Shown: one piece after another, positions 22,001 to 25,400 of the stretch
How positions within the stretch are numbered: position 1 is the stretch's first letter
Layout: each line of letters starts with the position of its first letter
Assembly (NCBI GenBank): GCA_043798375.1
Contig: JAZDOS010000042.1
Span: 1-64,000, forward strand
Reading direction: 5' to 3'
Origin: JAPLMI01 sp043798375
GTDB taxonomy: Bacteria; Omnitrophota; Gorgyraeia; 2-01-FULL-45-10
DNA: 64,000 bases
The notes under the pieces: model-generated
The model's database searches: none
What the model saw: only the letters and a program-made list of their open reading frames with translations
What the model was told of the DNA's origin: nothing
Program-made: the position numbers and the translations under genes

Positions 22001-22144
22001 ACGCTCGAAGGCCTGGCTATACCCGGCCTTAAGATAGATGAACGCGGCAGGATCATATTCACGTCTCCGATCGTGCCCTACGATTACAATAAGGAGATCG
22101 GCGCGTATAGAGACGCGATAGCGCTACTCGCGAGCGCGGCATAA
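2..22144 (+). CDS. Giant multidomain membrane/exported protein, 5' end outside window
   Basis: The reading frame is open from base 2, so the true start lies upstream; the GTG at 74 is only the first start-like codon. 7,380 residues are in the window. The first 1,075 bases align with the second half of the N-terminal domain of the gene at 22448 (LIDELSK, TGGYHTKG against TGGFHSEG). After this come a membrane segment near 1525-1680, a helical region, a long beta-rich region with Rhs/YD-like texture (about 4100-7400), membrane segments (8330-8980, 9720-10190), a GT2 synthase-like domain (10740-12590), more membrane segments, a beta-sandwich (13900-14380), HEFAH (14996-15010), an HD domain, and then DUF692-, 2H-, NAGPA-, HIT- and HAD-like domains. 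Pro/Ala-rich linkers separate modules. Giant genes are known in Omnitrophota. The role of the whole protein is unknown; a cell-envelope location is inferred from the membrane segments and from the signal peptide of its relative. Confidence 0.9.
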   Translation, partial: FFSITSNKPVKLYGIEDKDLYLENVDQFRKVYELNQSTKKDLDSLIKALNELKDKLYTPELKEIESNSILHEDGRITFTDRWKLVSNLAHRYNIGYKQYSNLSKLVESLKLEKDINFNTANKERDQLIDELSKKLDKEQLEDLVLKSLAFKTNKITQSEYYTYLQGLANKTNIDPIPYRNLINYTEYITIYESIDLLEIFNEVKAYEDQIIEKLYTTEEQKKLHDVSKCVNCIKGLFNLKLTNTDFEYLEKHVKSCKTDLSNLRGSTYEVERVFDNLDIAMDFYRTAELRNRAILANTIKQMDAEGTEVAALITGGYHTKGLSDILKRKQTSYLVILPKFDASKGQRPYVAILTNKNDNYSERVNAFFKEIVKTTLDKAYKDGKDIPSLKNAWIESYESSYEKLVKEDVAYSGRGRLNVPYDAGKSTHGDRLPMTPVPGASGDDTIALGTDFPADELVPPPVAREIIYGYDPAAGETQETPAPEVEEAPKTQPKPSDGSTLYSTPPQLFLNVKLWLAVGLPVFALFAPAIFGPVAGNLIGMVAVLGFGAYLIYKTWTALMLPIGRYGTKLTATFPPLFEWEPVEKAPHSLIRNLSRVGTLILAFVMNSASKANPPAPKLTSTPPAAAQKAEAEKVPAAQGQTPAAALKQDQAVSRPQEFVVPQNTAYGEMIRVAQPPDTHDQYRLYNRSILDGAGRTVGFEKIKAYIRPTATSHGSGMSSIDNRFTGTPEIIERVYYGSPRVLAGYSDGPESKVFTVTLKYNDKGAEIGYILAVNNGNGPYILSDNNYADTDRMKNMRNLTPTLRSKVDRRAIEPSVKLLTAVLDKYYPEEMKGVGYKVSLEDWVEIWARVCENARLTDKEAGVHIAGVSNWLDKNIISGLRSRALDKAVGGALDPGNTYPLELLYNMLYDSIPYEDTWKIKEPFPNLMSILMLAHRAALRERSLSFEEKALNGKYGKARDRVEKSVAYILDLLAELKKKENDYRARSELTRCALLMLGDLYQLNDWEAEMGRTSVRGLVERLFKDKRLGYRGDSVEPKPIRYQRYPAWPCITPDSAPAVSYDDLYYTDSWPFDTFYRFFTAQDILLSRDNPQDAGRIDAVTSSLETLRPVLNGNFGDYGAMPLDKILQLPEGKMAGSYAALVTLIRYYVPMKIVSGNGENTPLAINAKICLELDRLFKALKIILEYNRAGGACIGDMSAEEINKIIERTVKNKKWTECFNKTVEIEKKLRADDASKDIVYESLYYAANRGKLYVGMDKDESGKSVKVVYIAVTDNNLGPVVKLIYGNETEPREIWKGAFDEEAWLRGEARPIKGWIFEKPKAAPVPHTGGIRLELPQMPVAAAQAGHTRVINIPPGSMSREFEQYDAGAKVIKHGIAYFYKGRRVLNIIQKNMARPEIPVEEVALVDIEHFDARGGISRIETLYGIKIDFNNHAGPLAGYAEPRLAEYVDFKYNPDGTRTMTKTGIDLLTGAFNYFEEFNETKADENGMRDMIDKTVHDSSSRDNYVEIQRYKKTGAVITETRWHKWRNNPTRPLSMTVYDCGKKDSNGEIIWDRVLYRNFEDNSWMKALKPEIIGGEEFPVEIGRDKKGRTYEYRRGVVRYRYVSGGVYLLDFDSSISSSAKGVRIEAGKAAAGGFSALPVSDSTMNGAKTASDNEWAADRAGFDGKTFTFPDAYQGRHTYELPVPEARYKYTVTRDFDREKRAIITTGVERTVMYEKDRLLFKVSTDLIKGETEVIRLYKSKEVNGVTYNNVYETLLYDKSGKEIFRKYHKITFDRRYRDRDIWTFLWSKGEVRDKVHNYKDNTDRLVVYLQTKEIKLTPESTRIVTETKEWTDNETGLSHFVKIITTKDMFGNVIKIDSEWRAKDPKKGDIWSDMGKPMEYYYEIITAETKELKRNGSAAAVVYSDAEGNLFANFAKGPHGRPRNGVAIPKGARWIVQTKRDTVRREESFGIYDAYAKPVYQDIDTGYFGNGFVNQVLIYDPENSTMEEHALFREKDEDRGTDREIDILDKHSTKVTYHNSEIADTWLLLSEISKKRMYWTEYEYDIDRALSRSYAGDKPVRSRTYDLLLPEGRKSNKMEKGALIENMAYIYDGRSQSRLIIDLSDRRGPDGAKIAPEEPFREGEVVTGLITPLDIETLWREAEEFETQKWRAPIIIGKDGAVWIDTVKGSLVVYRVRLDPNLYVTVHLEKGPAGKYSVKKAYIGRGVYEFYGVHGKRRVRELFSIDEKFININPGTGSCEVDRDTGYAVIINPETKKSVKVDITKDLGDMAPAMYLYDAADPSLAYCIPLTGSDFENGYFYLNRMLLAGGNKPMARLKLVPGSGNTRQDFAKIQEKVRSDKPSAEVTGLPGGFARVDWIYATPEPPASYRDTGLPTVVAITGIEQGIKAGRTKLYASPIDENTQEISKSLGTRYLVRNKSARRMSLNTQGIEKIGSLKNARTAGGVPISAFSGVQTMPVEEDVHWEKTDVTEENILPLSQETGEHLTLNDKGSKVVQYYTPDDRRLKTEYEIGTSKNAMNLVLGALSGLKDPIFKSKADIEILDCIYTTARTNSLNSIKKLREFIINAIAVKDAFEKVTGKVPVTAESAGNILYYTRALMIGDPLTGEIAVRTADDMKSFESNLAALSDAVLKAFKNFDKEAKTQKMRDFIGFDTDEGKFVLGKLVHWAKNKKDFVFEDFLASFNGIIRYEKEVNDYFKARYATAAQEGKAAKLPAQSRFEIFADKITSFASQTAGLSSGDKKTFLEVQTERLDKKDYKKTQEKIKAKTRFAPALKWLGLPAVIFALMGNAGYAADIAAKPIANVIDIPGDIIGIFTHAPYFSLAVAGILIAALIWRIYKTGIDENRYWSTRQQLYAWKTPPRQGQPLCNPNPAYARMWDEMGAGIAEMRRAMWDIYRTLEPFRVMFYEPNSPLYGRDTGPHIPAYRYGPWTFLTFAAGAGLTVVNIWKAAQTGLSIGYGPWIWILGAGLMLLSLINGYKFIADMALIISPSLRQRRRMLALQIMESEIAVQRRYFTSLINSGGYGFTADQWRELLKFPAHVPFGEPDDQKEIRTQYISFMEYLDYCDEWVKFLKERKDYRVFARLQYPPDQQRHDVMPTFYTQGPEYYMAHTPGIAPITTIMPGNEQDHPGYPIIGEADARNGFRRYANTTRLPIPQLGRVRNPYADPVEPLVPLNNIYVYLAHIRERARQANALGNIGLVTEREEVVAELSIGAVSGRYGPGPESTSYPKLFWKRHLWHSMIFLGVAAAITKAAYGFRLHLAALKIAEDMPIMTPMAFTSAEIIAAVIGFLTIVGIFKYLLFGAASAERPRRIMALGALGGIGYFLYSYCSEPIIKIARLFDRILPDSAHNIFDYLAQPQVLPYTIIVLGAAAAIIGIYYLVVSSGEQSNEVRDQDILDHTPDHLLRGILNRAIQDAINEGKDRNLPGIVRNRPAGRRLIGDNEDVRAIFREISGSYKGLSKASRLVRNEPLSDWITYRIRMSSRTGEGHALASVMEVADIVNNVRERGRIIQVLAAHGFNVQGLPADPPVDRRSGRATNMDIAERLTLADMDRIVNDPAIAHEIFEAVVLMDTVFGNAAAQVRATLESATNSYHGRVDIALSMDDDDPGVDAIRQAMQPGGILAPYADNIIIYTGSNWGSNLGKNQRKARMKPVLDVETVKYLKKIYGERRAACPDYKLPGFVELVDQEDRLGALLLKSKTLLWKMYDRTVSDEIAGRRNSGDRRRWGIKFNGLGGAQWKLRLTYYLTTARLRIAAWGAAPDADGDARERAAFMLNAFRQVYANADYFAESEFRTRSVPAIIQSELRLVSDKSPAHAYMSHSDYLLWHTKIQVGQTNNGFLFLGGTGNGFLWDMIAGEELDGSGRALCYLNDRARLQDMLFPLRQNIEREETRMAEFYAGFPLPIRLMFHIIVHPIRSIFDPSVKRTRVPSGLLRNYLNTYNISGAWDLYNIIEDSELGRRLPLYQLKATRLVGPFTQILEDLLPVMGAPWWRQRSRWIIMQTFAVTIAHPAAFFMFFGQYIGLALGWMMFGSANGFILQGLGAGLAGFVIGGFAFYYIGHIVNGLLILAGWKRNAQWQVDPVKAMGYWRFQHVAHLAAATPAVVATTLTLILTILYGIATVGNVPGLEFMGGGLGAFIVDAVRFLQVYVPFVNGWLPTVFIGAIVFFIPPFMQVIQGMIATLQYDIQDEESTTESIRVYLTEAGDTPMIGIADMHADTINTNIVVPGRVIAGHYSRFSDDEFVINFLNMYIREAAAACNHAVVGMPNNAFGWADLNRNWRNGLDPANPDHIQIYRRALTEAIDFAHGLITKIRGDVRFSWKFFAFGAALFIVSNYLMSTGWFYAALGNYALWTGLAIMIAAILTQVVSRVPRARKSIYRLSSIGRRPYHAYHYFIRQILMLPYYMNLIIAGILSLFMTVDRYQGENFWTRGRQGLQPPRYGERGSLRQYRNILSNWLSTNWLILALLFVPIYIIVGDPMVKVHLKPKMIGRQITLEIEREYQNHISGDYNLDSSEIYGILRSDPYIYVQNGWVEGKIKVFDEYLANHIRSGNAESLKSAETTLAWIVEGIRAGQDYIKSEGGDDAEAIKGFEELAEIFFALCAKYNILDLYYQVLPAKPEVIDAAKFKIETDNAEARITKTGKDGSFELKCSIDGNVSGNAGYVIVKADLPDSVDMAGKEFIVDYGISGGQIGNRTIQSMVIDGNGNTYFNPLSNKLLKDSASVRPEKQPAEQWLSEKDRSRVFNRQNIRTVLIKIGGNAAGDCPNLVIRFGAPRIQIRPSFVTGIGSPDIKSSMNRAVEQRAGKAKKARNLEPVRPLGILTGGLAVGSLIGLGIITLLNTHAGANINPWLSLGIGLGLSIAGFIIEASRHSRARMNKHNVDSIRKSQAGFMYPNGWAKFGDFDEFAALKPVLEYLGIPEDMVRPYTWTAAEMPTNWLTAFMELFKTSPPRIATVKTEIDDEGNVRKYIEITPSLLLPGNELYLEQILRHEFAHLGGAGEIGATWAERGLLRTIYNIPPLVMDALLPGEEAGVFNIPAPELLEKFNHGFLLKHVGRATVISMRIGRELGLSEEEMKLLEYASALHDVGGDPRALNEKKFSEYSERIKQAADEKSIKKAADKLVERAASSMGIAVPEDIGARYELFKTGLAAIARLSRHEIAQNEELLNSIFDVPSNTLKILRKNNIVISPDLEVLLKYHADYAGFVKDKPAFSIPADRMRMLLSILYLTDMFEHGNNRFTQLVQRGKDRVENFPETFTFIEGMFAAAGMLERCNREPVDALVKLVRAEDPAIMKAVTAARETVEAGEAAKICETFNRANIIPSFTLNASRDFKDQESDFRKGLEVLRAIFTGSSVTTQYSFEDQCRDERELARIKSTPEYRADKRTFHLKILNDKRRIVDGKPKRYELNLSSPDTKELIENKGSVLYQIVEELQPEYVSVHISAPMEEREFGTDDRPYEVGISPLLSREEVLNRFVDRINTLQDNLKTIGHNNPVLVESLDYHDAALTKGAYEYITEPAFIREVLARTGAHFLADCAHMYVSAKNTHLGRPDYDYMEYVKQIIDEDTIALVDEAHLTVPAYDAKTGQWQDVHLPFYTDSVEAGDVKNILRYIFELRAKKGITKPIIVNFESDSNETDMKNSQKDITALADFFRPHQNARMAMEYESMKDLSNPFDAVKMQKSRGLFEWDDAAGAWDWKQGDGITLLLGLPFEGPIQQNMGEIENALSSLEPDAKKLYLMKIENFHLTAAALTENTLEVSQDPAVEKEILRRLSAVRSLIQGQGAVKLKFHYKDLTITPGGEIVALGFVENDNLFAIRDKLHFRGISSHYTDIVHMTIGRIFDENISPERLAEYKRLIEALREKKDERGNPAVLADLTIDNANLWDQRGATSELRYGRSHSPIPLEARPEIQPNAPPIVVKTAPQVTIESFTSERGPSTAMAVARLKASEVTVYPVFQRNIKSSRGMQRDRATMHFGYQLEGGKFQDVDDEAPDYEHVRKDIWTIEEHLAEFRKKHPDVEIIGFVGNGNILANTGLSASVMWVERKLWATEQEKELIYNGNSRNYPSLILWKENGRYSAEEVKFTREGRIIQASTDKDITEDVIFTNSGVGLLKQGPGRETAPYDLAAHCWHDSDVRHYLDFPFRKTNTGKYIHFGVDQFYDSKGNVVTALLSPAIDEEPITLKLEENKIPLDNYDIVALEAGLKEKGYEPAASRDEVAYGSYFIAQDLGEIKIGFFRGINPHNICGVDSKGNLIWVIVSGKSNRIGITFKEAQKKLKEMGAASAVIFDNGADAMMNIDNSYVIPSFQGRDRILSILVFGKRAPPDTRPQAPAEADFAAAKFEDVTLKDGSKFSLAYLPWRGKYKAAAAQVLEKRPDKTRPISPYDHDKAICPLCSPIIADEKAYNGEGRQYIIVVNTSPFAEDHALFASREPLPQIITTPKQIEDIAGYMSEKGEGREAIFNGFDPNRTSLAHRHYHWQVFKRSSTIWENYAKGVLNTRYSEEESTKTVRVEYSANKAFSVKIVIGTDIKKISEILLKDIRVIESKSLIPMINFRIIDGKYAFALQAGTEERPASLVRLDEESHAGIGAAEHSGYIITDTEKLFDTLKDSPELIKNILIDSQAPIEEVLGSADTNPPALPGTRGLEPVEGPAQAIKQFNDMASGIMDRGYAPIIVADLDGTITEPNEPISEENARAIIRLVKSGAIFAVLSGISFNRVKYQFLEPMVSYLTTPEERDILKGIPIASDNGTQVYQYDTEAGGFECVWAKDMAEVLGKDRYSRAVQVLNRCADELNIRQMLGKVMNREFDDEDWQEFRRDHIIDKRKVKIGKDHDYKNIVTQISFMVVGNEASPEEKDLFSEADKGVEAVIRNPYAEYIKEELRKEGIELEVTVSGKSSIDITLPGADKGSGIMTIAGRLRASRDIMIFFGDAFRANDGPALKSVKRAVNFGQAVDFKRLPYDTEGLESAQFPGTGPRGFRLLADKLARRLEEHKREPVTGKKLINGPAEIAVLVPAKLEKAAINALEPGAIVTKDREIFDELTGTGTPGIILTEGMTESYLGSDNFRLSVQAIQAIAADKNGEKLRRFVNFLKKKLQLMDRFDIDTARQKLLSAGEGVSMYTKRINAILPALLREQQARLAMAYSTMSLPEAQFNNQVVVATTDTIAENDIYFFDRIIKASEKGIVSPIIYGDRLKTPEEAAAFARAGLRVQGISEGRIDEAMKSIIFVDKYLRKDDGSNAPKSRNDIVMEIQREVFKSFGTTPDLYNDIGIRAIEGELQEGRETPLLGKLVEIKPVTINGEKVYVSINTYEITLEVVTKLKGTMTLEGLAIPGLKIDERGRIIFTSPIVPYDYNKEIGAYRDAIALLASAA
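783..815. repeat. Palindromic repeat inside coding sequence (AACCT/AGGTT family)
   Basis: AACCTGCGAGGTT runs directly into GTTCAACCT-ACG-AGGTTGAAC, a hairpin with a 9-bp stem at 795-815. About 30 bases nearly match the intergenic palindrome at 22252-22292. Here it is translated in frame as part of NLRGSTYEVER, in a part of the Tiki-like domain where the relative at 22448 has unrelated residues. Confidence 0.75.
1245..1268. repeat. In-frame palindromic repeat (AGGGGACGTTTAAACGTCCCCT)
   Basis: A perfect inverted repeat of 22 bases centred on TTTAAA is translated as GRGRLNVPY in a low-complexity linker. The perfect 34-base palindrome between genes at 45868-45901 has the same layout (GTAGGGGA, GTTTAAAC, TCCCCTAC), so the two look like members of one mobile palindrome family. 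Confidence 0.75.
10740..12590 (+). other. Domain: GT2 processive polysaccharide-synthase-like (cellulose synthase/XagB type)
   Basis: In order the protein shows an acidic DDDD patch (about 10837), GGTGNGF (about 11560), the acceptor motif IIEDSELGRRL (about 11881-11913) and QRSRW (about 12003-12020), which is the QxxRW signature, followed at once by several hydrophobic segments. This order is characteristic of membrane GT2 synthases. The N-terminal nucleotide-sugar part is divergent and I cannot place a clean DxD. The donor sugar and product are unknown; GDP-mannose or UDP-glucose are only guesses from the neighbours. Confidence 0.7.
14700..15130 (+). other. Domain: HExxH metallopeptidase-like
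   Basis: HEFAH is encoded at 14996-15010, in an amphipathic helix preceded by LEQILR and followed by a Gly-rich turn and a glutamate (GATWAERG) that could be the third zinc ligand. It directly precedes the HD domain. Family unknown. The other two giant proteins carry their own HExxH site. Confidence 0.55.
15150..15800 (+). other. Domain: HD phosphohydrolase-like
   Basis: A His at the start of a helix (FNHGFLLKHVGR, about 15160-15195) and ASALHDVGGD (about 15268-15300) form the H...HD metal-binding pattern. A later LKYHADYAG and YLTDMFEHG resemble the C-terminal ligands of HD/HD-GYP domains. The substrate cannot be read from the sequence. Confidence 0.6.
15950..16990 (+). other. Domain: DUF692/MNIO-like metal-dependent TIM barrel
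   Basis: The motif series matches DUF692 (multinuclear non-haem iron oxidative enzymes such as MbnB and TglH): YVSVHISAP (first His), VLVESLDYHD (Glu), FIREVLARTG and then FLADCAHMYVSAKN (the family's LLDvNNvYVSAxN block), ALVDEAHLTV (HLAG block) and PIIVNFESD (the final LIEWD block). Most ligand positions keep a plausible ligand. In known systems these enzymes modify Cys in small peptides. None is visible nearby, so the role here is open. Confidence 0.65.
17100..17640 (+). other. Domain: 2H phosphoesterase-like (LigT/CPDase fold)
   Basis: Two H-x-T motifs lie about 90 residues apart: NFHLTAAAL (about 17254-17280) and IVHMTIGRI (about 17521-17547). Paired HxT/S motifs on two beta strands define the 2H phosphoesterase family, which acts on 2',3'-cyclic phosphates or RNA ends. 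The assignment rests on this pair and the strand pattern around it. Confidence 0.5.
17800..18990 (+). other. Domain: phosphodiester glycosidase-like (NAGPA/DUF2233)
   Basis: The C-terminal half shows NICGVDSKGNLIWVIVSG, GITFKEAQKKLKEMGAASAV and IFDNGADAMM. These match the family's pattern of a Gly-Asp turn, a helix beginning GxTLxELA, and the DGGGSSxM block, here DNGADAMM. The family removes GlcNAc from phosphodiesters. The changed DGGGS block may mean altered or lost activity. Confidence 0.5.
19020..19840 (+). other. Domain: HIT-like nucleotidyltransferase/phosphorylase (GGP type)
   Basis: A CPLC pair (about 19200) is followed by a strand-rich region (YIIVVNTSPFAEDHALF) and the histidine triad AHRHYHWQVF (about 19441-19470), an HxHxHxx motif. 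The arrangement resembles GDP-L-galactose phosphorylase-like HIT proteins, which act on nucleotide sugars. That would fit the GDP-mannose enzymes in the next gene. Confidence 0.55.
20030..20900 (+). other. Domain: HAD-superfamily phosphatase
   Basis: Motif I is IIVADLDGTIT (about 20044-20076), motif II is FAVLSGIS (about 20150), and motif IV is IFFGDAFRANDGPAL (about 20803-20850). A Cof/sucrose- or mannosyl-phosphatase-like cap lies between motifs II and IV. All expected HAD residues are present, so the domain could be active; sugar phosphates are the usual substrates of this subtype. Confidence 0.7.
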
Positions 22145-22151
22145 CGTTCTT

Positions 22152-22184
22152 AATCTAACCTGGTTAATCTAACCAGGTTAGATT
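22152..22184. repeat. Palindrome of TAACCTGGTTA family
   Basis: The stem AATCTAACCTGGTTA pairs with TAACCAGGTTAGATT around a 3-base loop. The same core occurs at 40206-40224 and twice at 60131-60233. Confidence 0.75.
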
Positions 22185-22251
22185 GCTTATCCTCGCCCTA
22201 TATAAGGTAAGGCCAAGCTGCCTTATAATTGGCGAGGATAGGCTGCTTAAC

Positions 22252-22292
22252 CATGTTCAACCTCGTAGGTTGAACCTACGAGGTTGAACATG
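22252..22292. repeat. 41-base palindrome, AACCT/AGGTT family
   Basis: A 20-base arm beginning CATGTTCAACCTCGTAGGTT pairs perfectly with the other arm around a single central base. The internal AACCT/AGGTT pairs are shared with the in-frame element at 783-815. Confidence 0.85.
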
Positions 22293-22323
22293 GTTAGGTT
22301 ATAAAAAAGTAAGAATTAATGGC

Positions 22324-22352
22324 TTGACAGTTTAAATAAACAGAGCTATACT
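22324..22352 (+). promoter_or_regulatory. Sigma70-type promoter of the second giant gene
   Basis: TTGACA (22324-22329), a 17-base spacer and TATACT (22347-22352) give a near-consensus promoter. Transcription should start near 22359, leaving a leader of about 90 bases that holds the hairpin at 22389-22424 and the Shine-Dalgarno AAGGAG at 22435-22440, seven bases before the ATG. Confidence 0.8.
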
Positions 22353-22388
22353 TTTATTACTTTAACAGCTCTTATTTGTTACATATAT

Positions 22389-22424
22389 AACCTCAAAGGT
22401 TGCCTTTAGGCAACCTTTGAGGTT
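22389..22424. repeat. Leader hairpin AACCTCAAAGGTTGCC family
   Basis: A 16-bp perfect stem with a TTTA loop lies in the transcribed leader, ten bases before the Shine-Dalgarno site. Related hairpins with compensating base changes are at 53338-53376 and 62450-62519. Confidence 0.8.
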
Positions 22425-22447
22425 GGCAAATTGTAAGGAGATAAAAT

Positions 22448-25400
22448 ATGATATTCAGGAAAACAATTTCGGTTTTTGTAATCTTCACATTTCTGTTCTC
22501 GAACGTCGCTTTTGCCGTACCGGCTAAATCCAACATTGAACTCGCAGGGAATAATGAGACGGTCACGACCCCCGAGAGCATAGTTGTACCGCGTGATTTC
22601 GGGCTTGTTAAGAGTAAATTTAACGGCAACTCCGGCAAACTTATAGTCCACATCCAGGACGCGCACTGTAATTATGAAGCCCAGTCTAATATCGTTAAAA
22701 TATTGGAGGGATTGGTAAAGAATTACTCTTTTGGCCTGGTGGCGGTGGAAGGCGCCGACGGTTTCATCGACACTTCGTGGTTCAAGGCGTTCCCGGACGA
22801 TGAGGTGAGAAAAGAGGTCGCCGATTATTTCATGAAGAAGGGCGAGATCACCGGCCCCGAATTTCTCTCCATCACCACAAACCTGCCGTTTAAACTATTC
22901 GGCGCCGAAACCCGCTCCTATTACATCCAGAACCTGAACGCGTTTACCTCAAGTTACCCATTAAAAGACGAAACCGAAAAATATTTCAACTCTATCAAAG
23001 CCGTTTTAAACCGTTTAAAAGGCTTTATATACAGCGAAGAGCTTAAGGTTCTCGATACAAAGATTCAGGATTACGAATCGAAGAAACTTCAGTTCAATGA
23101 TTATATCAGATTCCTGCAGGCGATAGCCGAAAAACATAAGATAAATTTAAGAAGCTACGATAATTTCTTCAGGCTCGTGAGCGTCCTCATATATGAAAAG
23201 AAGATAGATTTTAATATCACCGACAAGGAGAGAAGCGCGCTGATTGATGAATTAAGCAAGGCCGTCGCCAAAGACCAGCTTCAGCAGCTCGTAACGCAGT
23301 CCATATCATTCAAATCAGGTAAAATTTCATCCGCCGAATATTACGCGTATCTGAAGAACCTCGCCGCCGCGAACGGCATTGATCTTTCGAAGAAATACCC
23401 CAATCTTTATAACTATATAATATATAACGCCGTCTACTCCAAAATAGAGAATGAAAAATTATTCCAGGATTTAAAGAAGATAGAGATCGCGGTCAAAGAG
23501 AAGCTCTTTGCCAACGATGACCAGAGAGCGCTCGAAAAACTCTCCCGCCACATCGACATACTTCTCGGCCTCATCAATATAAAGCTCATGAACGGCGATT
23601 TCGATTACTACCAGGCCGATAAGAGCGAGTTTACATCGGAATATTTCGAGGATTTCATAAAGAAGAAGGTTATCCAGTTCGGCCTTGCCTATGATGTAAT
23701 GGCGCCAACCGAGGCAGTCGCGCAAAGCATACCGAAATTAGAGGATTTCTACTCAATAGCCATAAAGCGCGACAAGGCGCTCGTCGATAACACGCTCGAC
23801 GCGATGAAGAAAGAGAAACAGAACATCGCGGTCCTTGTGACAGGCGGCTTCCACTCAGAAGGCATAGCCAAACTCCTCGAAAAGCAGGGCGTCTCCTACA
23901 TGGTCGTCTGCCCGTCTATCACAAAAGACGTCCCCTCACCGTACATACAGATACTGACGAATCAACGCACCCCCCTTGAGGACATTCTTATCGGCACCGC
24001 CCACGCGAAGGAAGGGATGGTCGCCGCGCCTTCAAGAGCACAACTTATTACCATGCCGGACAGCGCATTCAAAGACTATGTCGGAAGACTTGAGGCCGGC
24101 GAAAAGCTTGCCCTGGCAATAAAGGCTGCAGAAGAAGAATGGGTGGACGTAACCGTGAGCGGCGCTGAAGGAGCCGCTACACCTGTCGGCAGAGTTAATA
24201 TCGAAGGGCTCGTCGACCGCTTAAAGGAAGATACGGGGGCAAGCATTGCCGGTATAGTGAATGAGTTAAGGCACGACCTCCATCAGAGATGCGACAGATT
24301 ACATTTATCGAAGATCTCAATCGAGCATCTTCTTGCTCTTCTCGAGGAAAAGCTGACATCGCCAGAGTTTAAAGCCATTACTGACAAATTCGAGGCCGAA
24401 TACAACGAGCGCGTTGCAAACCGTGCGGCGCTGGAAGCGCGCCGTAAAGGCGCCGCGGAATCCGGCCGGAAAAGCCCGGGCAGGGACGCAGTAGCGGGAA
24501 TCGGCGAGCGCGCTTTAAGGGCAGATGAGTTCGGCCGTTACGACAGCAATCTCGGAGCAAATTTTGAGGCAAGCAGGGTTGAGACAAGAGACGAGGAATT
24601 ACCGGGCCTCAGGGTCCATGTCCACGGCGATATCAACGGCAGTTTCGAGGAAGGAATAGCCGCGCAGAATGACGATGCCCTTCTGAACGGCGGGGCTACG
24701 ATTCCATTTCCAAGAGTGCATCCCGGGACATACAGAGGCTCTGCTCTTTCGCGGGAAATCGATGGGCAGATCGAAGAGATCGCTGGGCAGATACATGTAA
24801 GCAGGTACATATGGGACAGCGAAAAGATCGCGGATGTTTCTGACAGTATCAAAATAACCAAAATGGATAAAGAGGTGGTAGGAAACCACGAAAAGGCCCA
24901 TCTCGATATATTCGCAGGCAAGGGCGATATATTCAGGCTTTGGCTTCTCTATCTGGAGTACTGCGCGATATATAAGAAATTCGTAGACCAGGAAGACTTT
25001 GTAGATAATATTCAGAGCTGGGTAAGCCTTTTGACAAAATGGGCCAATAAAGGGACAAATGATAAAGGAGATATTGTTAAGGACGCCGAAAACAAGATGC
25101 CTATAAAGGAATGGGCGGTGATGAACGGTGTGCCGCTTGATGCTCGTCCCGGGGATTTCCCGAACTGCAATACCATCGAGATCCGGAAGAAGATAGCGGC
25201 ATTACAGGCCTTGAGGATATACAAAAGGGCCAGATGGGCGCTGACCAATATAGACGAGAAAAAAATGAGGATAGCGCTTACCGAGGCCTATGTGCTGGCT
25301 GCGAATTACGGCGATGACGAACTGCTCAGTAATATCATAAACCTGATCCCCGCACAACCTGGTATGAGGAAAGAGATATGCGGCAGGGCTATACTTCAGA

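Larger units (their letters stand above)
22145..22447 (+). other. Intergenic leader region with four palindromes and one promoter
   Basis: No gene is visible in this 303-base gap. It contains stem-loops at 22152-22184 (15-bp stem), 22189-22239 (9-bp outer stem plus an inner stem), 22252-22292 (20-bp stem with a one-base centre) and 22389-22424 (16-bp stem). A sigma70-type promoter lies between the third and fourth. The first three could end transcription of the upstream giant gene, though no clear T-tract follows. Confidence 0.7.
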